From Runella salmonicolor (GTDB lineage: Bacteria; Bacteroidota; Bacteroidia; Cytophagales; Spirosomataceae), in NCBI RefSeq assembly GCF_024158025.1, contig NZ_JAMZEL010000009.1, positions 186,001 through 250,000 of the forward strand: a stretch of 64,000 nt of DNA. Direction: 5' to 3'. Position numbers and translations under genes: made by a program. Below are positions 25,807-35,465 of the stretch, piece after piece. Under the pieces are notes generated by a model that worked only from the letters and a program-made list of their open reading frames with translations, did not search any database and was not told the DNA's origin. Position 1 is the first letter of the stretch, and the number at the start of each line of letters is the position of its first letter.

Positions 25807-27048
25807 TTATACTCCCGCAGCGATCGTCAATTCAAATCCGAAGATTCCTGTAACATCTTTCAAAATGTTACCAGATACAGATGTAAAGAAGCCAGTTGGC
25901 CGTTTGTAAATGCCATACAACAAAGAAGGAGTGATGTCCAACACGGGATAACGCTTATTGTCAGTCGTTTCCTCAGCGGTGAAATCAAAATCCATTTCAA
26001 AGGTGTCATTGCCATTGCCCGCAATGCTTGAGTCCAAAGCCGATTGCTCGATACGAACAGCCATGTTACCGTAGTAAGTATCAGCATACTCACCATTTTT
26101 CACAAAGCCATCAGGACCATGCTCAGGCAAAGCACAAAGGCCCATTGCGCCAGAATCAAAGGCAATGATTTTGTTGGCACCGTAAATAGTGTCAATTTCA
26201 GGGTCATAATACCAAAGCACCGGAAGCAATGCGTAAGCTTTCGCCAAATCCACACCCGCTGCGTTGATGGCCATGATACCCTGTTTTGCCATGTATTTGG
26301 AGAGACGGCTTCCACCAATCACAATCAAACGACCCTTCAATTGGTTGGTCAACATCGTTTGTTGAAAGGCTTCCAAAAGGTTTTCCGTTGCCTTACCATC
26401 AGAAGTGAAGGCCTCAACCGGTACACAAGGAGCGGCGGCGGTTGGCGTATTTGCATCAGGATAAGCGGCATTTTTGCCAATACCTGCAATGGCCGAAGTC
26501 AAAGTCGTCGAGTTGACGGGCTTTAACACCGTCTCGTCAATCGTACGGTAAATTTCCAAACCAAGTTTGGCCATCATATCACCATACTTTGCGCCACCTG
26601 CACCACCATACACCTCCACCTTGTTACTTACAATGTCCTGCATGTATTTCAATGCATCTGGCTCCGATGGCACATCCTTCACCGAGTAATTCAAGGTGTA
26701 TTCACGACGCAAATTGAAGTCAACAGTGATGTTTGAACTGCCCTGAATGGCGGTACCAGTCGTTTTAGAACGGGTGTTACGGCCAGTGGCCGCATAAGCA
26801 GGCATGTAGTTGGTTACCACACTCCAATAAGGCAAACCAGAACCAGTATCAAACTTTTTCGTCGTACGGTTACCCGTTTTTGACTCCATCGCCTTTACGG
26901 GGTTGATTTCGTCAATCACGGGTTTAACCGATGGGTCCCGTAACGCCTTCAACGTGCCGTGCAAACCAAATTTGTACGTATTATTTACAATGTGCATGAT
27001 GGCTACGTATACCAACCGACCTGCACTAAAATTAATGTCCTTCGCCAT
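25807..27048 (-). CDS. Major capsid protein
   Basis: 413 residues. Position right after the scaffold-like gene and about 4 kb after portal, size, and an HK97-like layout support the call: an N-terminal arm, an alpha/beta core (LIVIGGSRLSKYMAKQGI and LPVLWYYDPEID) and a C-terminal strand region (DITPSLLYGIYKRP). No exact family name is claimed. 77 bp from the scaffold-like gene. Confidence 0.72.
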   Translation of the reverse strand: MAKDINFSAGRLVYVAIMHIVNNTYKFGLHGTLKALRDPSVKPVIDEINPVKAMESKTGNRTTKKFDTGSGLPYWSVVTNYMPAYAATGRNTRSKTTGTAIQGSSNITVDFNLRREYTLNYSVKDVPSEPDALKYMQDIVSNKVEVYGGAGGAKYGDMMAKLGLEIYRTIDETVLKPVNSTTLTSAIAGIGKNAAYPDANTPTAAAPCVPVEAFTSDGKATENLLEAFQQTMLTNQLKGRLIVIGGSRLSKYMAKQGIMAINAAGVDLAKAYALLPVLWYYDPEIDTIYGANKIIAFDSGAMGLCALPEHGPDGFVKNGEYADTYYGNMAVRIEQSALDSSIAGNGNDTFEMDFDFTAEETTDNKRYPVLDITPSLLYGIYKRPTGFFTSVSGNILKDVTGIFGFELTIAAGV

Positions 27049-27124
27049 TTTCTTTGTGTCGTTAGATTCTCTTTCGCAATTCCTTTCCCTTCGTGTCTAA
27101 TGACACCGTACTTTTTTCGCGGGA

Positions 27125-27994
27125 TTAAAGCCCCGCCGCTCTTTGACGGTTTTTCTCCAGCGTCGAATCTTTTGAAGTGTTAGGACCTTTCCGTTCAACT
27201 TCTAAATCATCTTTGCCACCACCGTCCGATTTTGCGCCCCAATCCTCAAATTCTTTGTAAAAAATATCAGGCAGGTGTTCAATCGTCATTTTTTCGGTGC
27301 TTCCTTCCAGAAGGACGATTTCTTCGGGAGCCGATTCTTTACGCAATTCACCACTTTCGTGGTCAAAAACCCATCCCCGTTTTTTCATCAACTTTTCTAC
27401 ACGAGAACCGAAGTCGTCTTTTACGTATGGGTCTTGCAACTTTTGTTTTGACATTTTAGGCACTGATGATGCAAATACATCCGCCAGTGTTTTTGCCTGC
27501 AATGCGGAATTTACTTTGCCAAACACTTGATCGTATTGAGATTTGCTGACAAAATCCCCCGATTTGATTTGAGCCTGTAAAGCGGTAAGCTCATCTCTGT
27601 ACGCTTTGGCATCTTTTCCATCACCCCCCGCGCGCTCCGAAAGAAACTTGGTCAGCACTTTCAGTTTTTTGTAAGTGGTATCCGCTTTGGTGTATTCATC
27701 TTTGTTTTTTTCGTCCAACAAAGCTTCATACGGCTTCAACTCACTGTCTACGGGGTCGAGAAACTCACTTTTTAACTCACCTCTCAATGAATCCTTGAAT
27801 GCTTTTTTGAGCCCAGGATGCTCCTTTGCTTCTGCAAGAGTTACGAAGGTTTCAGACAAGGTTTTGTTTTCCGAGTCATCAAGGTCTTCGGTGAGGTCAT
27901 TGAGTTTCTCAATGATTGAATTGTGTTTTTCGGCATTAAATGCCCCTGCTTTTTCGAGCTGTTTCTTGAAGAATGCTCCGAGTTTTTGTCCCAT
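27125..27994 (-). CDS. Head scaffolding-like protein
   Basis: 289 residues, Lys/Glu/Asp-rich and helical throughout. Coiled-coil stretches lie at ~25-60 and ~95-160. A conserved-looking core AKAYRDELTALQAQIKSGDF... and a basic C-terminal tail (KDSTLEKNRQRAAGL) resemble capsid-binding helices of phage scaffolds. Its place immediately before the capsid gene fits. A palindromic operator lies 22 bp upstream. Confidence 0.65.
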   Translation of the reverse strand: MGQKLGAFFKKQLEKAGAFNAEKHNSIIEKLNDLTEDLDDSENKTLSETFVTLAEAKEHPGLKKAFKDSLRGELKSEFLDPVDSELKPYEALLDEKNKDEYTKADTTYKKLKVLTKFLSERAGGDGKDAKAYRDELTALQAQIKSGDFVSKSQYDQVFGKVNSALQAKTLADVFASSVPKMSKQKLQDPYVKDDFGSRVEKLMKKRGWVFDHESGELRKESAPEEIVLLEGSTEKMTIEHLPDIFYKEFEDWGAKSDGGGKDDLEVERKGPNTSKDSTLEKNRQRAAGL

Positions 27995-28015
27995 TTTGGT
28001 ACGTAAAATAACAAT

Positions 28016-28033
28016 ATTAAGTAATTTATTAAT
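28016..28033. promoter_or_regulatory. Phage palindromic operator, copy 2 (imperfect)
   Basis: ATTAAGTAATTTATTAAT, two mismatches from a full palindrome, 22 bp ahead of the scaffold start. Confidence 0.45.
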
Positions 28034-28061
28034 CTGTTTCCTTCAAAAAAGATTTCGATTC

Positions 28062-28568
28062 TTATTCTACGACAGAATCATCCTCAATTTCTTCAATGAT
28101 ATACCCATCTTCGTGGTCAGAATCTTTGACGTATTTGCCCAAAAGGATGATGCCCTGCAAACGGTCTAATTCACTCGCCACACACTCTTCCCAATAACGC
28201 TTGGTTACCGCCTGCTTGTTGCCATTGGTATTTTGAATGACCAACATGTCTTTGTGGGTCAATTCCGAAAACTTCTGCACTTTCTTTTCCTCTGCTGTTT
28301 CCATTGTGATTGTGGTTATGACAGTGTCGATTTTGTTTTCTTCACTGCCGGGTTGATTGATTATTTCAATTGCTTTCGTTTCAGTCTCGCCCGAATCGGT
28401 TGTTTCGGTCGCGGTTTCCTCCGAATCGGTTGTCTCCGAGGTTGGCACTTCATTGTCCGTTGTCTCGCCCGAATCGGTTGGTTCGGTCGCAGTTTCGGAA
28501 GTAATGGGCGATACAGCGGATTTTTCGGCCGCTCTTTGCGCTCTTTGTTCTTTGGTTAAGCCTGCCAT
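28062..28568 (-). CDS. Acidic repeat-containing head-region protein
   Basis: 168 residues. The N-terminal half holds about six Thr/Glu/Ser-Asp repeats of the kind TTDSxET (~20-75). The C-terminal half is mixed (FSELTHKDMLVIQNTNGNKQ; VTKRYWEECVASELDRL), like short head-completion or capsid accessory proteins. Function unknown. The low-complexity repeats may expand or contract. Confidence 0.58.
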   Translation of the reverse strand: MAGLTKEQRAQRAAEKSAVSPITSETATEPTDSGETTDNEVPTSETTDSEETATETTDSGETETKAIEIINQPGSEENKIDTVITTITMETAEEKKVQKFSELTHKDMLVIQNTNGNKQAVTKRYWEECVASELDRLQGIILLGKYVKDSDHEDGYIIEEIEDDSVVE

Positions 28569-28595
28569 AGTGTTATTTCTTGGTTAAATGAATGA

Positions 28596-29432
28596 TTATG
28601 CTGCTTTTTGACTCACTTGCCCACCCAATTTGATATACATTTCTTTGGAAATCGGCACGATTCGATGTCGGCAATTATATCCACCTACGTACATCGTAAT
28701 GCTGAATTTTGAAGTACCAGGTATTTTGCCTTTCCAATCCAACGACGCCCAACTTTGCACTTCTTTTTTTGTAAAAGGCTTCCCCATTCGGGCGTTGCAA
28801 AAATCCCTACTGGTATCAATTCTGGTACCCATGTAATAATAATATTGCACATCCAGTTCTTTGGTCACTTCCTCAGTATACGCTCTGCTGTATTGGTACA
28901 GCGTATCTGAAGTATAGGTCGTCAGGTATTTGACGGGTTGGCCGTTTGCGCCCAAAGTTTTCTTTAACGCTTCACGAAAAATCGTTTTTGTGGATTTTGA
29001 ATACACATGATATTGCAAGGTTTTGACAATTTCACCCACCATTCCATTTTGTAAACCTTCCCCCAAAAGAGACTCTTTGACCTTAGCCAAAGATGCTGTA
29101 AACAAGTCCGTTACTCTTTTTATTTGCTCAGGCGATTTGAAGGTTTTTTGAAAATAATCCCCCAACTTCGTAATCGTTTCACCGAGTTTACTGACCAAAT
29201 TATTGACCAACAATCCGTAACCAGAAGTTTGTAAAATGTATGGCAATCGGGTTTGAGCGGCCAACAAAACATTCAAGTTTTCAGAAAAGCTAAGTGTGTT
29301 ATCAAATTGGTCTACGTATTCATACAGGCCTTCTAAAACCACCGCATTCACCGCAATGATTCTTTTTTTAAGGTTTTCCAGCCATTTAGATAGCTGCTCT
29401 TCCCATGCCTGTAATTCTTCCAACTCTTCCAT
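28596..29432 (-). CDS. Mu gpF-like minor head protein
   Basis: 278 residues. The C-terminal region TRIDTSRDFCNARMGKPF (~205-222), KKEVQSWASLDWKG and GGYNCRHRIVPIS (~252-264) is the SPP1 gp7 / Mu gpF head-morphogenesis signature. The N-terminal 200 residues are helical. It begins at the portal stop (1-bp overlap, TAATG), as usual for this pair. Confidence 0.82.
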   Translation of the reverse strand: MEELEELQAWEEQLSKWLENLKKRIIAVNAVVLEGLYEYVDQFDNTLSFSENLNVLLAAQTRLPYILQTSGYGLLVNNLVSKLGETITKLGDYFQKTFKSPEQIKRVTDLFTASLAKVKESLLGEGLQNGMVGEIVKTLQYHVYSKSTKTIFREALKKTLGANGQPVKYLTTYTSDTLYQYSRAYTEEVTKELDVQYYYYMGTRIDTSRDFCNARMGKPFTKKEVQSWASLDWKGKIPGTSKFSITMYVGGYNCRHRIVPISKEMYIKLGGQVSQKAA

Positions 29433-31351
29433 TATACCTGCTCAGCGTTTTTGATGTCAACTGGCGTGTCCAATGTTATAGGTATACCCATGCTTGATGG
29501 AATATCGGCGGTGTATTTCTCGTTCAATTGCATCAATATCAACCTTCTATCCTGTAAACTGCGATTGTAGAAATCAGGATAAAGCAATTCAGCTTCATCC
29601 AATAAGCTGTTGAATTGCAATGAAAAAATAAATTGCTTGACCAACGCTTTGTGGCTCTCACTGCCAATTACCGCCACTTGACTTGCCAAACCAAACTGAA
29701 ACACCTTTTCCGTGGTCTGCATTTCTCGGTATGGGTCCAATTCCATACGCGTTTTGTACCGCTTATATTCTTTGGACTCTTTACCCGTTTGATATTCCAG
29801 ATACCGAGCCTGAACAATGCCCGTCACGATTGAATCATACTTGTTTTGCAAGGCTTCATTCAATTCCATTCTCGTATCTTCCAAGCCCGAAAGCATGAAC
29901 CGAGAAGGCGTCATCACCGCCGGCAATTGTTGCTCATCATAACCCATCAGCCCGTACAAATACGACGCTTGCGTGTTGTACCCCCATTGAAACATGGTGC
30001 AAAGGTGTTTAGCCAAAACAATGGAGTCTTTGTAAAACTCTTCACGATCAACTTCCTTGCTTTTCCCACTTTCCACCAATGGCGTACGGTTGTGAAATTG
30101 CATGTGTACATCCGCGTAAGCTTCTTCAGTTTTACGTTTGTATTCGGCAACCAGCTCCCGAACTGACTCAATCGGGCGGGGGATGAATCCACCAGGTACT
30201 GGTGGTACACTGCCCGAAGCGTTGTCGGTGAACCCTTCTTTTTTGGGCATTGAATACAAAATGAAATCAAGCGCCGAGCCGCCAATGTCAAAGCCAGTTC
30301 CCTGACAATTCGGGCAAGTGTCGTGACCAATGATTTCATGTTGTTTGTTGCGAACGGGTACTTTGCCTTTGTTACATTCTTCATGTTGACATACCCGAGT
30401 GGCCACGCGGTATTCCTGAGAATTGACATGGTAGTTGAACTCTACTTGAATGTCACTGTAACGAGCCTGCGCATCTTTGATATGCTCCAAAGCATTGGTG
30501 ACTGTTGAAGCAAACAACTCTTCCCCTTTGCCGTTTTGCTTCAATCTTTTCATGCCGATTTTGCGCGCAGGCATCCCTTTGCAATGATGCATGAAGGGTT
30601 GAAAAATCAACAATTCCGTAGAATCAACCGCATATTCACGCGAAAGCCCCCAAATTTCAAAGGTGCTTTTCAGCGCTCTGTCACGGCTCGCTCGTGAAGT
30701 TTCTTTAACAACCGTGAAGCTTTCGTGGTCAAAAAAATACAACAACAGGCCATTGTTTTCCATTTTGCTCGTTTCCATGTTTTTGACCATTACTTCCTTC
30801 ATCGACCGCAATACACAGTATTTGCCTTTTCTAAACTGAAGTACGTTTTCACAAGGTATCAATTCAGCTTTCGGCAAATATGGCTCTGAGTCAGAAGCGG
30901 GGATAGTCTCGGGCACAAATACCAAAACGCTGTTTGGGTCATCCACAAACTCCGTTTTGACGAAGTCAAAAAACCAATCTTGAAAATTTAACTTTTCATT
31001 GAAATTGCCTTTATCAAACTCCATCAACTTTTTGGCCTGCTTGCCCTGTGGCCACACCACGCTAAAATCATCACTTTCAGGAATGTAATCCAACCGCCCA
31101 ATCTGTTTGTCCCGAAACCCCTTGAAAGTGTTGCGGTAAATCTTGGAGCGGTACGTTTTTTGGTCCTTTTTCTCACGCGGACGATTCACATTCAAGTAAT
31201 CGGGGTATTCATCACCGAAAACTTTCGCAATATCCTCCTTGATTTCTTTGGAGGCTTCATAATACTCATGGCACATATCACGCGGCAATTTGCCGTCGAT
31301 GGTTATGCGCTCCAAGACCGTTTTGATTTGCGAAAGTTGTAACATAATCAC
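29432..31351 (-). CDS. Portal protein
   Basis: 639 residues. The opening, the central helical and stem-like region (EYKRKTEEAYADVHMQFHNRTP), and a zinc-knuckle insert with two Cys pairs (CQHEECNKGK and CPNCQGTGF, ~335-358) are seen. Size and its place before the Mu-F-like gene indicate portal. The zinc-binding insert within the wing is not typical of textbook portals. It forms the dodecameric entry for DNA at the capsid vertex. Confidence 0.75.
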   Translation of the reverse strand: MIMLQLSQIKTVLERITIDGKLPRDMCHEYYEASKEIKEDIAKVFGDEYPDYLNVNRPREKKDQKTYRSKIYRNTFKGFRDKQIGRLDYIPESDDFSVVWPQGKQAKKLMEFDKGNFNEKLNFQDWFFDFVKTEFVDDPNSVLVFVPETIPASDSEPYLPKAELIPCENVLQFRKGKYCVLRSMKEVMVKNMETSKMENNGLLLYFFDHESFTVVKETSRASRDRALKSTFEIWGLSREYAVDSTELLIFQPFMHHCKGMPARKIGMKRLKQNGKGEELFASTVTNALEHIKDAQARYSDIQVEFNYHVNSQEYRVATRVCQHEECNKGKVPVRNKQHEIIGHDTCPNCQGTGFDIGGSALDFILYSMPKKEGFTDNASGSVPPVPGGFIPRPIESVRELVAEYKRKTEEAYADVHMQFHNRTPLVESGKSKEVDREEFYKDSIVLAKHLCTMFQWGYNTQASYLYGLMGYDEQQLPAVMTPSRFMLSGLEDTRMELNEALQNKYDSIVTGIVQARYLEYQTGKESKEYKRYKTRMELDPYREMQTTEKVFQFGLASQVAVIGSESHKALVKQFIFSLQFNSLLDEAELLYPDFYNRSLQDRRLILMQLNEKYTADIPSSMGIPITLDTPVDIKNAEQV

Positions 31352-31392
31352 GAAAAGCGGGCAGGTGGTTAGCCTGCCCTTATTGGGGTAAA

Positions 31393-32337
31393 TTAAGCTG
31401 ATGCGATGATTTTGAAGCAGTAATAGCCAAACACACCCACTTCATTTTCAAAAACGTGAGTGAAACGGTGAGTACCGGCCGACAATGCCGTGAATGAAAT
31501 TAAACCCGTAGATGGGTTCACACTGCCCGTGACGCCCACTGGAAAGGCTTCATTGTCATTGTAGTACAAATAATGCTTACCGCATCCTTTGGCCTCTACC
31601 ACATCAGCCGTAAAGCCACACGTACCAGCCGCAGTTCGGTTGAATGTGATGCAATCCCCCGCGCAACCCGCTTGCTGAGTAAGGTTTACGAGCGCTGAAG
31701 GCGTGTCGAAGGTATACACCATTGTCTCAGACTCTAAATCCTCCAGATTGATACCAAACGCTGGTACCAATTCACCATTCAAATCATTGTAAGAAATGGC
31801 GAAAGAGCCCGAAATCGTGCGCTCACGCTCTCCCGTGATAGTGTGTCCGATGGCTTCAAAAATGGGGCGATTGGTTTCAAAATCAATCTTTTCTACTGAG
31901 CTGTCCGTAAACAAATAAATGTCACGACCCCGCGCATTACGACGTAAATCATTGAAGAAAGGAATGTTTCTGAAAAAATGTTTGAAGGTAAATTCGGGCA
32001 TTACTTGGATTTCACCCGTTGGTTTGGCCTTGAATGCCGTACCGTAAACATCACCTTCGGTTACTTCCGTGGGCTTGGGCCGTGTTCCGTTGATGGTTCC
32101 GTTGCCAAAAAAATGAGCGCCACCCTGAAACGCCAAATCACGCAGCAACGATGCAATGTTACCCGCTGTTACTACCGTTGGCGCGCCTCCATCTGGCGTG
32201 TATGAACCGCCGATGCCCGGAAACTTGCCTTTATTGACAAGTACCATGGCAATAAATTTGCTTGAAGGTGCTTTGACCTTCAAAGATTGCCGAAGCGCAA
32301 CGGCTTCCACATCACTTACTAAATAATCTGTCAACAT
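31393..32337 (-). CDS. Virion structural protein, possibly tail tube or head-related
   Basis: 314 residues. The N-terminal two-thirds are alpha/beta with many aromatic residues (FTFKHFFRNIPFFNDLRR). The C-terminal ~90 residues form an Ig-like domain (TGLISFTALSAGTHRFTHVF, ~275-294) containing four or five Cys. No exact family recognised. It starts the operon that continues with portal, 31 bp after a perfect palindromic operator. Confidence 0.55.
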   Translation of the reverse strand: MLTDYLVSDVEAVALRQSLKVKAPSSKFIAMVLVNKGKFPGIGGSYTPDGGAPTVVTAGNIASLLRDLAFQGGAHFFGNGTINGTRPKPTEVTEGDVYGTAFKAKPTGEIQVMPEFTFKHFFRNIPFFNDLRRNARGRDIYLFTDSSVEKIDFETNRPIFEAIGHTITGERERTISGSFAISYNDLNGELVPAFGINLEDLESETMVYTFDTPSALVNLTQQAGCAGDCITFNRTAAGTCGFTADVVEAKGCGKHYLYYNDNEAFPVGVTGSVNPSTGLISFTALSAGTHRFTHVFENEVGVFGYYCFKIIASA

Positions 32338-32367
32338 ACCGCTCTCCTCTGCCGTTTAAAATGTAAT

Positions 32368-32385
32368 ATTAATAAATTTATTAAT
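32368..32385. promoter_or_regulatory. Phage palindromic operator, copy 3
   Basis: Perfect ATTAATAAATTTATTAAT palindrome, identical to copy 5 at 55509, 31 bp before the start at 32337. A weak TACATTTT -7-like box follows on the minus strand. Confidence 0.6.
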
Positions 32386-32611
32386 CTAATTCCCAAGTAT
32401 ATGTCTCAGGCAAAGCCTTTGTGAGCTTCACATGAGCCACACCGTTAATAACCACGCCACTCGTTTTTTCACCATTGAATGTTCCCGAAACGGTTTTCAT
32501 GCCTTTCGGACATTCAAACACAAAGGTGTCATTGTTGGCAATGTGTAAAAAAATGGGCTTTTTGACCGCTTTTCCCTCCTCAGCAGGTGCTTCAATTGTT
32601 TTTGGTTCCAT
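32381..32611 (-). CDS. Small virion-associated protein, unknown
   Basis: 76 residues, beta-rich after an acidic N-terminus (KTIEAPAEEGKAVKKP). Small Ig- or decoration-like module by look only. Its stop codon overlaps the palindrome of the next promoter. Confidence 0.5.
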   Translation of the reverse strand: MEPKTIEAPAEEGKAVKKPIFLHIANNDTFVFECPKGMKTVSGTFNGEKTSGVVINGVAHVKLTKALPETYTWELD

Positions 32612-32617
32612 GTTATA

Positions 32618-33571
32618 TTAAGATAAAACTGCTTGAAATGTCTTAAAATCACCCGGTGTAGCTTTTCTGCGAACCGTCACAGTGTAAGTGCCCGGGCCTT
32701 GGGGAACACCGTACCCACGTTGCCATCTATTGGCGCCCTTGAAACTCATGTCCACATAAGGGCCCACCGTGACTCCGTCAATTTTCATCTCCAACGCAAA
32801 CGCGCTATCCGCAAAAACTTCAATGCCCAACAAAGCACCTGCCCAACTGAAAGTGTAACTCTCGTTGCTTATCTCGCTAGTTGGCGCGGGAGGCGTCGGA
32901 ACCGTTACAGTGTAGGTTTTTTCACAAAAACGAAGTGCATTGTTGGTGTCCGTTACCCGAATCGTTTTAACACCACCCGCGAAATATGTTTTTGAATGAA
33001 TGTTACTGGCCGCATCGGTATCAAATTTGATGTTGTACCCCAATGAACAATTCTTGACGTTATCAACCGTCAAAACAGAACTTCCTGTAGCATTGATTTT
33101 TTCGGTCAAATCAAAGCCGATTTCGGTCAATTTCTCAATACCGCTGTTTGGGAAAACGGGCGTATGGTTGATGGATGCAGGGTCATACAATGCAGGCAAT
33201 TCAATACCCGTTTCTTCGGTATATTCAGCCGCCGTCATGGTATCTTCGCCCACCTGAACCGTGTCAGGCAACTTCCATCCTGTTGGCAAATCCGCAGCGG
33301 GTCCCACTTGACTCGCACCGCCCACTTTCTCGCCAAAAGTAATCACACAAGCAAAAATAGCCTCATTTTCAACCAATGGCCGATTCAATGTCACCGTTGC
33401 TTCATTGGCCGTTAACGTGGCGTTACCAAGTTCGTTAAAACCACCATACTCCCCAAAAATGGCCTCATAAACACGAACCACCGTACCATTTGCCTGAACA
33501 GCCTGAACCTGCACCTGAGTACTACCCGCAAATGCCCCTCCGATAATGTATGCAAGTTGCTCGAATGCCAT
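32618..33571 (-). CDS. Virion structural protein with Ig-like domains
   Basis: 317 residues, nearly all beta. Two repeated Ig-like blocks are apparent, at ~170-235 (GGVKTIRVTDTNNALRFCEKTYTV) and ~245-317 (ending GTYTVTVRRKATPGDFKTF). Part of the tail/decoration cluster after the fibre gene (1-bp gap). Precise role unknown. Confidence 0.55.
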   Translation of the reverse strand: MAFEQLAYIIGGAFAGSTQVQVQAVQANGTVVRVYEAIFGEYGGFNELGNATLTANEATVTLNRPLVENEAIFACVITFGEKVGGASQVGPAADLPTGWKLPDTVQVGEDTMTAAEYTEETGIELPALYDPASINHTPVFPNSGIEKLTEIGFDLTEKINATGSSVLTVDNVKNCSLGYNIKFDTDAASNIHSKTYFAGGVKTIRVTDTNNALRFCEKTYTVTVPTPPAPTSEISNESYTFSWAGALLGIEVFADSAFALEMKIDGVTVGPYVDMSFKGANRWQRGYGVPQGPGTYTVTVRRKATPGDFKTFQAVLS

Positions 33572-33572
33572 G

Positions 33573-35465
33573 TTAAAAAGTGCTTAATGCTGCTCTTTTC
33601 CAGCCAGCAGATGTTTTGATATAGATGTAGTTATCATCCCAAACTATGTTGCCTGTATTACCATCTGTTGCCGCAGTTGCCGAAGGGGTAGCGGATTTTC
33701 TGGCACGTATTTGATTAAAGCCGTCAGTTCCGTCTACGTCGATTCTTGATGTAGGTGTGTCTACGTTAACACCAACGTTTCCATTAGAATTGACACTCAT
33801 CAGTCTATTCCAACCTACACCAGTAGTAAAACCCCAAAATGTAGCTGCGCTGCCGTCTTCGTTAAGTTGCCAATTGTAAGCTCTATTGTTAGCTGTGTTG
33901 GCAAAATAGAGATGATTATTGATAGAATTAGAACCATCCCGAAACACCTGAACGCCGAGACCATCTCTAATACCTACTGTTCCTGCAACTTCAAGTTTGA
34001 AACTAGGACTAGGAACGTTAATACCCACATTCCCTGCATTCGTAAGTACCATCTGAGTCGTGAAATTCGAGCCATCCGCCAAGAGTGCCGCGCCCGTGTG
34101 TTTGCCCCACCTGTAAGAATAAGGGCCATAGTCGACTCTGCTGTAAACGGGTCCAATGATATTGCTACCTGCCACGCCTTCTGTCCCATAGCCCATTACA
34201 TACTCGTTGCCCTGAAATGCAACCCCACGCGCCGCAACAGCACCACTACCCAATACTGGTAGGTTGAGATAAGAAGAAAGGGTTGCTGTGCCATCAAGCA
34301 GGGTAGTGCCCACGACATTTAGTTTTGCGGTAGGCGAAGTAGTACCAATTCCCACATCACCGCCATCGGTTGCAAGAAAAGTATTGGCCTTTGTTCGAGT
34401 CCAACCTTCCACATCTAGTTTATACCCTATATAAGCCGTACTTCCAATCACTACACCAGTATTAACCAAAGTCGCCAGATAAGTGCTCGAATCCGAACGC
34501 ATCGTCCCCGCTACATCTAGCATATAAGTAGGCGACGTGCGACGAATGCCGACGCGCCCCGAACTGGTAGCAAAATACGCATTTGTAGTGCCCCTTAAAT
34601 CTCCAGTTACATCCAATTTATAAACGGGCGAAGTATTACCAATCCCGACTCGGTTAGCGGCAATTGTGGCCAAGTATACCGATGAGTCAGCCCGAAAAGA
34701 GCGCGCCACATCAAGGCCGTACACGGGCGTAGTTCGCCCAATGCCTACCAACCCATTCACTTTTATCACCATCCGTGTGGTAGGATAGTTGGCGGCTGGG
34801 TCGGTGGCGAAGGTAAAATCTTTTGCCCATGAGTATGATGGTACAAATGTGCCAAGCGTATCCGTGGTCACTATATACCCAGCTTGAAAAAGTGTTCTAT
34901 TGCCTAAAGCACGAACTTCTAACCCGCCATTATAACTTAAACGTGCAAATTCTTCTCCAGAATCTTGGAGCCTAAAAACGTGAATATAGTTTTCATAGTG
35001 GTTGGTAAAATTGCTGCCTCCTAACTTTAATCCAACTTTACCATTTCTGCGATAAAGCCGAGTTTCGGTAGCGGTTGTATCTGCAATTATTGTATTACCA
35101 ACTCTGAATTGGCTAGCTGATAAAGTGCCCAGTATTTGAAGTGGATACACAGGATTTATCCCTAATCCGACATTGTTTGAAGCAACTCTAAAAGGCGAAT
35201 TGGCTATTTTACCTGTGGTCTTAAAAAAAGGTATGTAATTAACCGTTGCTAATGAATCACTCACAACACCATTTGAACCATTGGTAATCAATGTGACTAT
35301 TTGCCCCAAAACAGGCCGTAACATCGCGGCTGTGATTTGTTTGTTGGCATTTGTTGGGATATTGCTGGCAATGGAGGCGCGTACTATGGACTCATTTATG
35401 ATTTGCCCATATCCAAAAAATGGCAGAAAAACTGCCATGATTAAAAAATTACGAATTAAAGTCAT
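33573..35465 (-). CDS. Secreted-type repetitive tail fibre protein
   Basis: 630 residues from the ATG at 35465, chosen because it gives a clean signal peptide (LIRNFLIMAVFLPFFGYGQ) and a 17-bp overlap with the gene before it; starts at 35513 or 35480 are possible. From ~80 to ~600 it carries repeats of about 30 residues built on N-V-G-I-G-x-T/N-x-P-x-Y-x-L-x-V-x-G, the pattern of Bacteroidota fibre and adhesin proteins. It ends in an NIVWDDNYIYIKTSAGWKR cap. A signal peptide on a tail fibre is odd and may be a hydrophobic docking segment. Confidence 0.65.
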   Translation of the reverse strand: MTLIRNFLIMAVFLPFFGYGQIINESIVRASIASNIPTNANKQITAAMLRPVLGQIVTLITNGSNGVVSDSLATVNYIPFFKTTGKIANSPFRVASNNVGLGINPVYPLQILGTLSASQFRVGNTIIADTTATETRLYRRNGKVGLKLGGSNFTNHYENYIHVFRLQDSGEEFARLSYNGGLEVRALGNRTLFQAGYIVTTDTLGTFVPSYSWAKDFTFATDPAANYPTTRMVIKVNGLVGIGRTTPVYGLDVARSFRADSSVYLATIAANRVGIGNTSPVYKLDVTGDLRGTTNAYFATSSGRVGIRRTSPTYMLDVAGTMRSDSSTYLATLVNTGVVIGSTAYIGYKLDVEGWTRTKANTFLATDGGDVGIGTTSPTAKLNVVGTTLLDGTATLSSYLNLPVLGSGAVAARGVAFQGNEYVMGYGTEGVAGSNIIGPVYSRVDYGPYSYRWGKHTGAALLADGSNFTTQMVLTNAGNVGINVPSPSFKLEVAGTVGIRDGLGVQVFRDGSNSINNHLYFANTANNRAYNWQLNEDGSAATFWGFTTGVGWNRLMSVNSNGNVGVNVDTPTSRIDVDGTDGFNQIRARKSATPSATAATDGNTGNIVWDDNYIYIKTSAGWKRAALSTF